Shown here piece after piece: positions 12,000 through 23,488 of a DNA stretch of 64,000 bases. Source of the stretch: Rhodeus uyekii (taxonomy: Eukaryota > Chordata > Actinopteri > Cypriniformes > Acheilognathidae); NCBI GenBank assembly GCA_037043235.1, contig JAWRVZ010000179.1:62001-126000 (forward strand), read 5' to 3'. Position numbers and translations under genes: made by a program. How positions within the stretch are numbered: the first letter of the stretch is position 1; each line of letters begins with the position of its first letter. The notes below the pieces were generated by a model. It was not told where the DNA came from, did not search any database, and saw nothing but the letters and a program-made list of their open reading frames with translations.

Positions 12000-12110
12000 G
12001 GTTTGCAGATGGTTGCCAGAGCATTGCTATGCAGTTGCTAAAGGGCGCAGAGTGCTTTTTTTATCATCATGTCACTAAGTGGTCACTAGGGTGTTATAAC
12101 CTACTGAACC
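12000..12110 (+). repeat. Degenerate GGTTGCTAGGG-type repeat
   Basis: The segment AGATGGTTGCCAGAGCATTG, CAGTTGCTAAAGGGC, GGTCACTAGGGTGTT is a diverged run of the dispersed cyprinid motif in which GTTGCTAGGGTGTTCTGG alternates with CATTGCTATGCAG. A short relative lies at 29886-29920. Confidence 0.5.
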
Positions 12111-12250
12111 TAAAGAAAAGAGCATAGTCTTTATGACATTCCGGCTTCTCTAAAATCAAGTAGTATAGTTTTTCCCAATGGGACCCGTTTTTATCCTATG
12201 CCACATGAAAATAATGGTTTGAATCTGATATTACTTTGAAAAGTAAAACT

Positions 12251-12909
12251 CTCCACGATAGGTGAAAATCCCCGAAGTAGGATTGCCCCCCTAGGAATTT
12301 CCGTATATGTGTGAATAGGTACCAGAATGTATAAATATGTATATTTATACTTTAAACATTTTAATTAAACCTATTTAATTATAAGACCTTAATATTATAC
12401 ATTTACTCTCTCTCTCTCATACGATACGTATTATGGTTCTCTACACTCATCAATGACAGTAGTATCTTGAGACTTGACTCCAGTAATGACGACGATGACA
12501 GACCTGTGCGGTTCGATGAATGTGATGATGATGATGGTGTTACTGCACTGGTATAATGAGGCCTTTAAATCATTTCGGGAAGCGCCTCTGTCAACATTTG
12601 CTACTGAGAGAGTCAAAGAGGCTCCCACTCCACTCGTGCTCCCATTCGTCGATCTCGCGCCAGGAACCAATCACGTGTCTTGTCTGAGTGCCCGTGGGTG
12701 TGTACAAAGCCTCTGAGAGAGTTTCTCTTTTTTCTGTCATCCTGTGAAACCATTTATCTCGCATCACGATGAAGCAACGCTGCTTTCCACAAATTGGCTG
12801 CCGATATGGCGGTATTTTTTAATTTTAATTTTTCGATTAATATTTTTGAAACATCCGCAATGCACTGAGGCCGCGAAACTTGAACCGCAAAGTGCGCAAG
12901 GGATTACTG
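12251..12909 (-). mobile_element. Tigger/pogo-type MITE, one end lost
   Basis: It is the reverse orientation of the 27807-28550 copy. The right end reads GCGCAAGGGATTACTG followed by TA (12910-12911). At the left the outermost bases are lost and it begins near TCCACGATAGGTGAAAATCC. Shared interior includes the CACGTGATTGGTTCC-type segment and a CAT/ATC-rich stretch. Confidence 0.8.
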
Positions 12910-12929
12910 TAATCACAAAGTGACTCCCT

Positions 12930-13220
12930 ACATTTTCATTTATTTATTCCTAGATGTCAAAGCTGAATTTTCAGTATCTTTGTTTCCGTCTTCAATGTTG
13001 CATGATCCTTCAGAAATCCTCTAAGATGATTTGCTGCTCAAGAAACATTCCTGATTATCATCATCAATGTTGAGAACAGTTGTTCCAACAACACTAATAC
13101 TTTTTCAAGATTCTCTGATGAACCGAAAACTGAAAAGAACAGCTTTTATTTGAAATAGAAATCTTTTGTAATAAGAAACTTACTTGCATCCATATTTCAT
13201 TCATTTATTGCATCTTTGCT
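12930..13220 (+). repeat. TTCAAAAGTTT-family fragment
   Basis: It contains AGCTGAATTTTCAGTATC, TGCATGATCCTTCAGAAATC, TGATTTGCTGCTCAAGAAAC, AACAGCTTTTATTTGAAATA and GAAATCTTTTGTAA, the ordered diagnostic segments of the family. Both ends are decayed. Confidence 0.7.
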
Positions 13221-14141
13221 GAATAGAAGCATTCATTGAGCACAAATTTTGAATAGTAAATGTAATTGCTAATTACCCTGTAAACACATTTATTTGTAGA
13301 TAATGTTGTAAGTAAATGAGCATAATGAAACAATGTAAATGATGCATTTTTATATAAAGAGGCTGAACTAATGGAAATGAGGGTAGAGGTCTGTAGGCGT
13401 CTTGTTCCTACAAAAACACGCAACAGTACTATATACAGTTGGCAATGGTTTAGTGCCTCTCACTTTGGCTCCATAATAGCTGATTTGAATAGCAGTGTTA
13501 ATCTGAGGTGTAAAATGAGGAGAGGAAGACAATGAGGCTTGTGTTTCTCCAGAGGATATCTATGCTTGCCAGCGAGGACTGCTGCCCTTTCTATTTACCT
13601 TTATGAAGGGCTTCACCACTGACAGAAAGAGCAGATCTCATAGGCGACAAAACATCATATGATTAACAGTTCTCTTTAAAAGGGATGGGAATTCTGGATC
13701 TGGACTTACAAATTTGACTAAGGTCTTATTATCTTATGAAATTTTGCTTCCCAATATATTCTACTGAAAAATAAGACTGACTTATTTACCTAAATTAACA
13801 AAAAAAATATGTTTGCTAAGTATGAAAGGATGATGACTTTAATAAATGTAGTGATTGACATGTCTTGAGTGTTTTTAAACAATTCATTAAATACCACCAG
13901 TTCGTAAGTGAAGGATGACGATGGATAGGAAGGGTTATTTATGACTTGGGTTTATTTTGTGGCACTTAGGATTTTACAGACTGAAAGCTCACAAATCCCC
14001 TAAAACAGCATTTTGTAGATTTAGTAGTGGAGTGTGTTATTTCATTCAAGAATCAATAATGGAACAGACTGGGGTTGGGTAGTATGATGATATATATTGT
14101 GGCGATGCTATAAAGTGTATATCGTTAGAGATTTTGGTATA

Positions 14142-14272
14142 CAGTAATCTCTCGCCACTTCGCGGTTCAAGTTTCGCGGTCTCAGTGCATTGTGGATTTT
14201 TCAAAAATATTTATAGAAAAATAAAAATTCAAAAATACTGCCATATCGGCAGCCAAAAGCAGCGTTGTTTTA
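14142..14272 (+). mobile_element. Tigger/pogo-type MITE, 5' fragment
   Basis: It begins CAGTAATCTCTCGCCACTTC after a TA and follows the 5' 130 bases of the 4429-4809 copy, including AAAAATACTGCCATATCGGC. The rest of the element is absent. Confidence 0.8.
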
Positions 14273-16329
14273 TCGAAATCTGATTTAAATTACATCTCAA
14301 TTGTTTTACTTTTGTTATAAGATATAGCAAATATAATTTTTTATATTGGGAAATTAGTATGGCTGATTAAAAATCAACATGGGAAAAAAAATTTGTGATA
14401 AGATTGTGGATCATGAATCTGCCGGAATTTTTTGTAATTTCTATTTTTAATGGGATTAGTTCTAAATAGAACAGATTTGAGATTCCCAACCATAAACATG
14501 AACTCTTGCTCAAAGGATTGAAACTGAATCCATGATTAGTGAATCAATAACTAGTTAGTGATGCAACGGATAACAAAACTCCCAGTTTGAATTATACAAC
14601 GGTTTTTGAGTCATGGATTTGATAATTTTTTTGGATCAGCAAAAAGTTAAAACACAAGTGAACATTCAGTAAAAATCTAAGAATAAATGCACTAATTAAA
14701 AGCATTGGTAAATACAATGTAGCAAAGTTACAAATAATGTAAGGATACAGTAGTATTCAGGTAAAGAGATGTAAGAATTTAATGTAAAATGGCTCTAGAG
14801 CGTTCACTGTATAAAATAAATATAGATTAATTTTTGTTAAAGCTATGTTTTGTTGTTTTATTATTAGAAAGTATATTAGGCTGCTGTCACTTTAAGACAT
14901 AATGCACCGATCCAATATAGAGATACACATTCGAATTGAAAATCACTGGGTTGTATAAATTGGCAAGGCAAATCACATGCAAATGATGGTTAAACATTCC
15001 AATAAATCCGCAAGTCACGTGTGTGGAACCGTGGGGCCTGGCTACGATCTGTTACACCCCAAATAACTGCACAGGATCATCAATTTAATTTACAAACCAA
15101 ACCCCTTGCAAGGCTGATTGTTTGAATGTTATGTCATAATTGAAAGTGTATCCAAGTAACAGAATAGCAAGAGAAATGTATGTGCACATGTGCAGGCAGG
15201 TGTTTGCTTTACTGAGTGATTAAATGTCAGCAAGAAAGACACCCAGAGACCCAAGTCAGTGGCTCTCGTCCCACAGGTATGAGCAGACTTCTGAGAGAGA
15301 GCCCTCTATTAGAAAGAGGTGCATTTCGTAACTGAACAAACAGACACGATTTTGGTGGAAATCCTTCTCTCTTACACCACTGCTAGTAATTACACTGGCT
15401 GACGAGAGCAATTATAGTACAATCTGTTGATTACCTCGCTCTTTTTCTTTGGAATAACACGTACTGAAAAATCTACTTTACAGAAGCCCTGTATAATTAG
15501 GCTGGTTTAGGGTCAAACCCTCCAGACGCATTACTAGCTATATATGGATGCACAGAGCAGCCCTTCAGTAAGGTAACTGACAGATGTTCAATAGGTTAAA
15601 TAAATGTAACCTTTCATCGCACAAAGCTGTCATAATCGTTTTCAAAATATGTGATCAGGAGAAAGTCTCTGAAGTCTGACATCCCTTAAAATCACACAAA
15701 AAAACCCTCCATATCTAAATAAACATTCTACTTTACCTCACTAATCTACCAGACTTTTGTTATTATCATTAAATAAAACTAAAACATTTGTTTTTTGAAC
15801 TCAATCTGAAATAGTCAAATATAAAAAAAATGGATGAACAAACTAAATGACTATGCCTTGACAAATAACTGAAAAAAAGTTTAGCTTAACTAAAACTATA
15901 ACTGAGCAAAAAATAAATGAAAACTAATTAGTTATATTTAAGTAATAAAAATAAAAATGTGAAAAGCACATAAAACGAACAAAACATAAAATAAAAGCTA
16001 ATTCAAAATTAAAGTAAGCAAAATGGGGTGGAGTCTATGATCTTGAATCTTATTTCACTGTTTTAATTAATTACTTTATCTGTGTTATTAAAAATATGGA
16101 CCAAATGCAAATGGAAAATAATAGAACAAACATAATCTAAGAAAAAATACAGATTAAATAAACAATGCTTTACATTTTTTAGGTAGAGTAGGTCTATTTA
16201 ACAGTAGCATTCAAGTATGAAATTGAATAATAAAATAGTTATTGTATAGTCTTTGCTATGATTCTTAATAAAGCTACAAAAGTCATTCAGTCACGTTCTG
16301 TGCTTTTGCGTTTTGGCTGTCATTAAGCC

Positions 16330-16818
16330 AGAGATCGCTTGCCATATATCACTATTCAGTGTTTTCAACCACATAATGTTTATTTTTCAGATTTCAGACA
16401 TTTAAATACACATATATACTAGCAAGACAATACATTTATAGTTTGTAAAATACACACTGGTGTCTACGGAAGCGGCAATAATAATCCTTTCATTTATAAA
16501 CTGACGACGTGATCTATTCATATCAGATATACATTATGTAGGTAATTATAAAGTTTACTCTATTCTTCTCCCAGTTCACCAGCCACGCACTTTCATGTAT
16601 TGGATAAAGTGGATGAATTTATGCACTGTAAATCCGATAAAATTCTCTGAATTGCAGCACAAACTAACAGTGGCACCAATCGTATGTTAAAGATCATTTA
16701 ACATGATCATTATAAACTGTGTTTAAATGTGAAAACACATTCACAAATGTATTTGACAATCAAATATCACATATTTCATGATAAAGCTTGTGAATATTTA
16801 GAATAAACAATTCGCTGC
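16330..16818 (+). repeat. piggyBac-like MITE interior, truncated
   Basis: It shares TCAGTGTTTTCAACCACATA, TTTCAGACATTTAAATAC, ACTCTATTCTTCTCCCAGTT and the GATCATTATAAACTG-type segments, in order, with 44440-45405 and the composite hAT copies. It is interrupted or ended at 16819 by a solo LTR, and the termini are not recognisable. Confidence 0.65.
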
Positions 16819-17159
16819 TGTTATGAGTGTGGCGTGTGTGATGCGGAGCGAGGCACGGAGAGCCAGGAGTGCAGCAGAATCTCTTTATTCGCAAACGCAA
16901 AACCAAAACACTTTGAATACACAAAAGAAAAGGCACACTATGTTGCAAAACCTCAGAACTAGGGGAGACACGGGAAGGATATCCACACACGCGTCACGAA
17001 CATCCAAAACTGACAATAACCGACAAAGACAAAGGAACACAGGAGGGTATTTGAGGACAAACATGGGATTGGGAGCAGCTGACGTGACTTTGGATGTGAT
17101 TAGACAGAGACGGGAGCGTGTAAGACCTGGAAGATACACAAAGGGACCAGGATGTGACA
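16819..17159 (-). mobile_element. Solo LTR (341 bp), reverse orientation
   Basis: Read on the minus strand it starts TGTCACATCC and ends CACTCATAACA, giving TG...CA ends, with the signal GCGAATAAAGAG about 50 bases before the 3' end, as in an LTR. The flanks GCTGC and GACGC are only a partial 5-bp match, so the duplication has decayed or the boundary is slightly off. The open frames inside it have no recognisable homology. Family assignment (Gypsy-like) is inferred. Confidence 0.68.
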
Positions 17160-17225
17160 GACGCGATGAGACAAGACTGTTAAAATAATGTCACTTTTAA
17201 GTAAAATCCATACTCAATTCAATGT

Positions 17226-17384
17226 AGCACCTTTGGGATGTGGTGGAACGCATCGTGGATGTGCAGCTGACAAATCTTCAGCACCTTGTTGAATTTAAGC
17301 CACAAAAAATTACGGCATTTCTGAAGGCAAAATGGGTCCAACCCGGTACTAGCAAGTTGTACCTAATAAAGTGCCAGTGAGTGT
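17226..17384 (+). mobile_element. Tc1-like transposon, 3' fragment
   Basis: It encodes decayed remnants of the transposase C-terminus around LWDVVE (CTTTGGGATGTGGTGGAACG). It ends with the non-coding tail GGTCCAACCCGGTACTAGCA ... GTGCCAGTGAGTGTA, a familiar Tc1 right end of fish. Everything 5' of this is missing. Confidence 0.82.
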
Positions 17385-17992
17385 ATACTGGCTATAGTTT
17401 TCTTTGCTGAAGGTTAATAATCAACAGAGGGATTCAATATCCAATATCAAGTAAAATAAAAAAAGAGATGAAATCACAGGAGTTCTTGTCTCTTGTAACA
17501 GAAACATTTGAGAAAAAAAAGGAAACTATTGAAGTGTTGCACTTTTATTGCAGTGTTTTGCACTCGAGGCCACAAAGGTACAGAGGTAATGTGTGAAAAA
17601 CCGCATTAGAAACGGGATAAAAAAGGAGAGAGAGACTGCTGGAGGGACAAAACCGGTCTAGACTGAATACTAAGCAAAACAGACAGCAGCAGATGCTAGC
17701 AGCGGTCTGTCGTCAGGGGAAATGCCTCGCACATGACAACAGAGAAAAGAGCACACAGCCAAACCCAGGCCAAAGGATCCCCCTGGAGCTCATCGTCCCC
17801 TATTACAAAGAGGACTGGGCAAAAATCATTCACTTTACAAAACTTTATAGACCCAATAAAAGGCAGGCTAGAAGGAAGAAAGAGTTTTATAAAGTAGCAC
17901 ACTAGCCTCATAACACTGTACTTCCGAAATGAGCATTTGGATTTGGATGTATGCATTTGTCACAGATGCTCATTCCTGAGGAGGATTCTTAC

Positions 17993-18072
17993 CTTGGCTT
18001 TGTTGATAGTGCAGTGCAGAGCATTGTTCTCCTGATCATACAGAAGGCTGAAGTCCAGAGTGCCGAGCGTAG
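17993..18072 (-). CDS. doc2b: doc2b coding exon 2 (start of the C2A domain)
   Basis: An 80-bp exon. Joined to the single phase-1 base of exon 1 it gives 27 codons reading TTLGTLDFSLLYDQENNALH, then CTINKAK. This is the first beta-strand region of the DOC2 C2A domain, the Ca2+/phospholipid-binding fold. The 3' splice site is a pyrimidine tract ending in TAATAG (18073-18080 on the reverse complement). The donor is AAG|GTAAGA at 17987-17992, and the exon ends in phase 0. The Ca2+-coordinating aspartates of C2A lie in the following exons, which are outside the window. No exon resembling the next family segment (GLKPMD...) was seen from 1 to 17992. Confidence 0.94.
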
Positions 18073-18359
18073 CTATTAGGAAACAGACACAAAAAAAACC
18101 ATCAACAAAATGCAGCACGTACAGTACGCAATAGCAATTAGCAAGCTGTTCAAACCATATTTTGCTCCTTCAGAGACCATCTGATCTCAATTGCACATAA
18201 AAAGGAAAAGAGCTGTCTCTAATTTGATTTCGATTGGCTATAAGTGCTGCACGTGTTTTTACAGCTTACCAGTTTACTACAATGATAACTTGTTGAGTTT
18301 TGCTTGAGATACTTATTAGTAGCTTAACTAAGTATCACTTTGTAACTTGGTCAGTAAAA

Positions 18360-18722
18360 TTAAATGCTTTTAAAAGAAACAGATACTTTTATTCAGCAAA
18401 AACACATTGAATTGATCAACAGTAAAAAAAAAAACATTAAAAATGATATCTTTCTATTTATCAAAGAATCCTCAAAAACTGTTTTCATCATTGATAATAA
18501 TAATATTTCTTGAGGAGCAAATTAGCATATTAGAATGAATTCTAAAGTATCATGTGACTCTGAAGACTGGATTAATGATACTGAAAATTCAACGTTGCCA
18601 TCTCAAGAATAAATTACAATTATTAATTTTTGAAAAATATTAAAATAGAAAACAGCTATAAAATAAATGGCACTTTAGTAGGCATAAAAAAATTTTACCG
18701 ATTTTTTGAACGGTAGTGTATG
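18360..18722 (-). repeat. TTCAAAAGTTT-family copy, reverse orientation
   Basis: It ends at the plus-strand right side with TTTGAACGGTAGTGTA, the family terminus. The interior shows TCATGTGACTCTGAAGACTG and AGAATGAATTCTAAAGTATC, reverse complements of the diagnostic CACATGATCC and CAGAAATCATT segments. Confidence 0.78.
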
Positions 18723-19287
18723 TCTGTGAAATTGGTTTTGATTGAAGAGAAATTCAGATCAAAAGACATTTTCCAACTAATTTCAATATCAGAACAACTG
18801 TTCACAGATTGCTGCACCATTATTTGAATGAACTTCCACTTTAATGCTCACCAGTCTAATGGTTATACCAATGATTTCAAATGTTCCCAGCTCTAAAACA
18901 ATAGAAACTCTATCAATTTTGAAAGACGTTCTGATAACCTTTTCCTATGTAAGAGACAATTCTTCCACATAATTTGCTGCAAAGTAGATTTAAATTGTGA
19001 CAGTCAAATTTCCTGTTATTTGAAACTACAAAGGCTGTGACTTCCTGAAATTGAGTGAGATACAATTTTTTTTCTCTTCTCTCTTTTAAATATTTGGACC
19101 TTTCCCATTCCCAGTGCAAAGCCAATACTCCAGTAGGGTCACGGCTCTGAAAGTGAACCTCCCTGCTGATTCTGCCTTGCTTAAATGCGGCCATGAGAAT
19201 CTGAGTCACATCTCATATGGACTCCCAGCAGGTGGTCTTCAGCTCCACTCTACAGAGAGCATCTTTAGTTCAAGGGCATAAAACGAC

Positions 19288-19881
19288 GGATGTCCCAATA
19301 AAGTTTTTTTTGTGCCCGCAATACGACTCATTGAATATTGAGTATCTGCCACTACCCGATCCAATACTTGTATTTTCTTAATGTTTGGTGCACAAATCAA
19401 ATATATTCAAGCTATTAAAACCAATGGTAGACATTTTAAACAGAACGTATGGCCACAATTATGAAAATGGGACTACTGATAGACATCTCTTGCAGAATAA
19501 TTTCAACAAAAAGTATAACAGAGGAGATAAGTTTAGAAAGCAAGAAGCTCATGGTGTCAGAATGCCAGTCTGTCATTCAGAAGAAATATGTATAAACCAT
19601 AGCAACGACGTCTCAGATAGTCAGACGGCAGATAAACGAGTGATTTGTTACAAAAGTGAGGATTAAATATGCTAAACACGGAAGCCTGATAACGCGTCTG
19701 TTGAACTAGAACCGATCTCATCCACAAACTCACATTTGAGCTTCTTCTCATTCCTTTTAATGGGAGTTGGCACATACTACACAACACCCGATGTAACAAC
19801 GGATTGGGCTGATACCGATCAGTTAAAATAATGCTTTATCAACCGCAATACTGATCCTTGCGATCAGATCAGGACAGCCCT
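19288..19881. mobile_element. Possible hAT-like remnant (GGATGTCCCGATC-type ends)
   Basis: CGGATGTCCCAATA at the left and GATCAGGACAGCCC at the right are a weak inverted pair resembling fish hAT termini rich in CCGATCC/GATCGG. Subterminal TACCCGATCCAATACTTG and CGATCAGTTAAAATAATG support this. No target duplication was found. Confidence 0.45.
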
Positions 19882-20391
19882 ACATTGGACAAACTGGAGT
19901 AATCAACTAACCTTTTCCAGTTATATCCACAGCAAAATATTAGAAGAATAACTAAAAAAACTAAAATAACATCATATTAAAAGGTACACTATCTGAATCA
20001 CTAAGCTCCTGCACCCCGTAACAGCTGTTGCTGCAGTGAGCCATGATGTAGGAATGCTTTTGTTGGATCTTAATGCCATATGTCCTCCTCCCATTTGTGT
20101 GGGCATATTCTTATACGACAAGTGGAATCAGAGGGATTAAACCAGGCCTGTATTTAATTACCCAAACTGGTACCAGCAATGCATGACTTCAATCTCTAAT
20201 GCAGAGAGTATTGTCATAAATGATGGGCTTTTCTCTTCCACAATTACGATGCATTGAATTGTCTTATGATCTTTTATACATGAAGGAGATAATCAGGGTT
20301 GAAGAATGAAATTATGGACAGAGCAAACACATTGATGCAATGTTCGTACTACAGCAAAATAACGAGTTGTTAAACCTGTCCTATGCGTGTA

Positions 20392-20635
20392 CAGTAATAC
20401 CTCGAGATACGAACGTCCCTACATACGAGTATTCGAAGATACAAGCAAGCCTTCGGCAGATTTTTGCTTCTAGATACAAGTAAAAATTTGAGATACGAGA
20501 ATGTGTACTGATGCCGATGCACGTTCACTGCACGTGTTCACTGACTTCTGTACGCATCGTCTGCAAGTAGGTGATTTTCTCTCTATTTTGTGCATTATTC
20601 ACAACTAGATAGAGGAAGTTTATGATATAAACTTC
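20392..20635 (+). mobile_element. Tigger-type transposon, 5' end (left half of a split element)
   Basis: It starts CAGTAATACCTCGAGATACG after TA (20390-20391), with repeated GATACGA/GATACAAG motifs typical of Tigger 5' ends. It runs to 20635 and is followed by the hairpin-ended insertion. The transposase start that should follow is found at 24538, which suggests the two pieces were once contiguous. Confidence 0.72.
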
Positions 20636-20744
20636 AGTTGGCTTGAGAAAGCCTATCCTGAAAGTTAAATTTATTTGTAAAAGCTTAAAAAGTTGTTTAA
20701 GTTTACAGATAGATAGATGGAAAGAATTAGATCTTGAGCATATA

Positions 20745-22367
20745 CAGTTTTATGCAAAGGTTTGGGCACCCCTAATAATTATCATAATTTCAGTTTATAA
20801 TGTGCCGGGCTTTCAAAGCCACAACTTCATTTGGATATAATTTATACCTTATGAAAACAGTAACATTTCAGTTCTGAAATAGCATTTATTGAATCAACAG
20901 AAACAATACAATTTGAGTCATAGCAAAAACAGACAGGTGCAAAAATGTGGGCACCCCAATGAAATTATCACATTAATATTTAGTAGAGCCCCCTTTTGCT
21001 GAAATAACAGCATGTAGTCGCTTCTTATAGCCACTGAGAAGTCCCTGGATTCTGGTTGCAGGTATTTTGGACCATTCTTCCTTGCAAAATGTCTCCAGTT
21101 CAGTCAGGTTTGATGGTTTCCGAGTGTGGACAACCTGCTTCAAATCATTACATAGATTTTCGATGATATTCAAGTCTGGACTGCAATGGCCATTCTAGAA
21201 CATTGTATCTGTGTCTGACCATGAATTCCTTGGTAGATTTGGAGCAATGCTTTGGATCATTATCCTGCTGAAACAACCAACCCTGGCATAACTTCATCCT
21301 CTTGACTGATTCTTGAACACTGTTCTTAAGAATCTGCTGATACTGGATGGAATCCATTTGACCCTCAACTTTGACAAGGTTTCCAGCACCTGTGCTTGCC
21401 ACACAGCCCCATAGCATGAAGGACCCACCACCACATTTTACAGTAGGGAGCAAGTTCTTCTCCTGGAACGCTGTGTTCTTTTTCCTCCATACAAAGCTCT
21501 TCTGGTTGTGACCAAACAGCTCTATCTCAGTTTCATCTGTCCACAGAACTTGTCCAGATGAGCCTTTGCATACCTCAAATGACTCTGTTTGTTGGCAAGA
21601 CGCGGAAAAGGCTTTTTCCGCATCACCCTTTCATTGAGCTGTTCCTTGTGCAAAGTACGCTGGACTGTGGAACGATGTACAATGACACCATCAGCAGCGA
21701 GATGTTCTTGGAGATCTTTGGAGGTGGTCTGTAAATTGTATTTGACCATTCTAACCATACTTCGCCTTTGCCTTTCAGATATCTTTCTTGGCCTGCCACA
21801 TCTTTCCTTCACATGGACTGTTCCTGTTGCCTTCCATTTTCTAACTATATTTCTGACTGGAGACAGGGACCTTAAACCTTTGTGATAACTTTTAACATGC
21901 TTCTCCTAACTCACACTGATGAATTATCCTAGTTTTTAAGTCATTGGGGAGTTCTTTTGAGGTTCCCATGTTGCTACTTTCCAGTAGAGAATCGAAGAGA
22001 AGCACAACTGGCAATTAGCAAACTTAAATATCCTTTTTCATGATTGGTTGCACCTGTGTTTCCAGTCTAATGTTCATTGAGCCAATAACATCAATTTTGT
22101 GTTGCAAACAATCAGCATTAAGTGACTACAGGTATTCAAATCAACACAATTGAAAGGGTGGCCAAACTTTTGCACCGCCTATTTGTCACATTGTATTTTA
22201 TTTCATACAACTAAATACTGCTACACTAAGTATTTTGGTCTGAAAAACATTGCTTTATCAAGCTTTCTCTAGAAAATGAATGGCATATCACTAGGATCTT
22301 TACTTAAAAAGATTGAGCAGATTATCATGCAGCCTCAGAAAGGTGCCTAAACTTTTGCATAAAACTG
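20745..22367 (-). mobile_element. Tc1-like transposon, full length but decayed (1623 bp)
   Basis: The ends CAGTTTTATGCAAAGGTTTG and AACTTTTGCATAAAACTG are terminal inverted repeats flanked by TA (20743-20744, 22368-22369). A second internal repeat near 20935 (GCAAAAATGTGGGCACCCC) resembles the outer end. It carries one transposase pseudogene on the minus strand. Confidence 0.92.
20973..21969 (-). pseudogene. Tc1 transposase pseudogene
   Basis: Reading starts at an ATG at 21967-21969 (MGTSKELPNDLKT...). It continues through paired helix-turn-helix sequence (ERCGRPRKISERQRRSMVRM), the RRTL-like segment VQRTLHKEQL, and the catalytic region. The first catalytic Asp lies in WTDETEIEL near 21535, the second in FQQDNDPKH near 21250, and the Glu in NIIENLCNDLK near 21165, followed by the C-terminus ending GGSTKY. 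The usual length is about 340 residues. Here stops and frameshifts break it into at least three frames (21522-21812, 21148-21453, 20973-21173), so it is inactive. Spacing between the last two acidic residues is roughly that of DD34E Tc1 enzymes. Confidence 0.9.
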
Positions 22368-22464
22368 TATACACTTGTTAGTTATTGCCTTGCGTTGTTT
22401 CTAGGCAGTTACTAAGGTGTCGTTATGTTCTTTGATCATAATTTAATCTTTAATCAATTGATGA

Positions 22465-22862
22465 TCAATTTTGCTAGCAAGATTTAATGTTAATTATCTT
22501 GTTGCTAGCAAGATTTAGAATGAATTCCGAAGTCATTAGCAACATTTAACATTAATAAGCATGCTGCTGGCAAGAATTCGCTGAATTAGCATATTGGTAG
22601 CAAGATTTATTGTTAATTAACAAGTTGCTATCAAGATTTAGCATGATCTAGCATGTCACTAGTGAGAATTTGCGTGATCTAGCATGTTGCTAGCAAGATT
22701 TAACGTTAATTAACAAGACGCTATTGACATTTAGTGTGAACTAACATCTCGCTAGTGAGATTTGTTAATTCGTAGGTCGCTTGTGAGATTTAACATGAGT
22801 TAACATGTCACTGACGAGAATGAATGTTATTTAACAAGTCACTAGTGAGATTTAATGTTTTA
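22465..22862 (+). repeat. Degenerate minisatellite, TTGCTAGCAAGATTTAA type
   Basis: About a dozen diverged units alternate GTTGCTAGCAAGATTTA or GTCACTAGTGAGATTTA with GTTAATTAACAAG or GATCTAGCAT spacers, with a period of roughly 35-45 bases. This repeat type is a familiar component of large non-coding cyprinid DNA elements. Confidence 0.8.
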
Positions 22863-23393
22863 AAGAACACAAGAGTCAGTTGACGCAGAGACTGGAGGTT
22901 ATTGATGATTCAGCTGAACAGTGAGTGGTCTGAAATATCAAAGAATAATAATGAATATTAAATATAAATCTAAAATAAACAACATTTACATTGGTAATAA
23001 ACATGAGTAAATAATTAATTGATTACAGAAGTGTTGCAATACTTGGTTAGTACACAAAATGGCATCTAGGGAACATACATGGAGTTGTTTCATCATGAGG
23101 GATCATCAGTGTTGTAACGAAATACCAAAAAATAAATAACAATGCTTTTTGATCCCCAAAGTGTTGAAAATTGCAATTAGTTTATAAAAATGTTTACGGT
23201 TTAATTACATCCTTGGCTTTTAACGGTCAGTTTTCACTCATGTGAATACTTTGTTTTATTTCTATTTTAAAGATGTAATTAAGCATTATTAATATAGTCT
23301 TACCACTTTCTAAACAGACTGCAGTTCCACTGCATATATATGGAGCCCTTTATACATTTATTTACAATATAAATGTGTGTATAGATAGATATG

Positions 23394-23398
<5 letters not shown>

Positions 23399-23445
<47 letters not shown>

Positions 23446-23488
23446 CATATATATATATATGTATATATGTGTGTGTGTGTGTGTGTAT
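23399..23488 (+). repeat. TA/TG compound microsatellite
   Basis: (TA)n with ATACATACAT interruptions, then (TG)n near 23469-23485. The open frame across it is low-complexity translation of the repeat. Confidence 0.95.

Larger units (their letters stand above)
1..17992 (-). other. doc2b: doc2b intron 2, partial (continues past the left edge)
   Basis: The exon 2 donor at 17991-17992 opens this intron and no later doc2b exon was recognised before base 1, so at least 17.9 kb of intron 2 is present. It carries hAT, Tigger and piggyBac-like repeats, SINEs and two solo LTRs, listed separately. I see nothing beyond AT-rich unique sequence in about 1-460, 600-790, 1060-1255, 1805-2770, 3795-4425, 5325-5970, 6740-7295, 8135-8335, 8370-9120, 10575-11995, 13220-14140, 14275-16325 and 17390-17985. 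The 92-codon open frame at 2002-2280 has no recognisable homology. Confidence 0.75.

Noticed and set aside
13560..13640. Possible exon with GTAAAT donor on the minus strand
   Set aside because: The translation has no match to the next DOC2 segment and no acceptor tract is convincing.
22465..22862. CRISPR-like array
   Set aside because: Repeats are degenerate, spacers are themselves repeated and palindromic, and the window is vertebrate DNA. It is a minisatellite.
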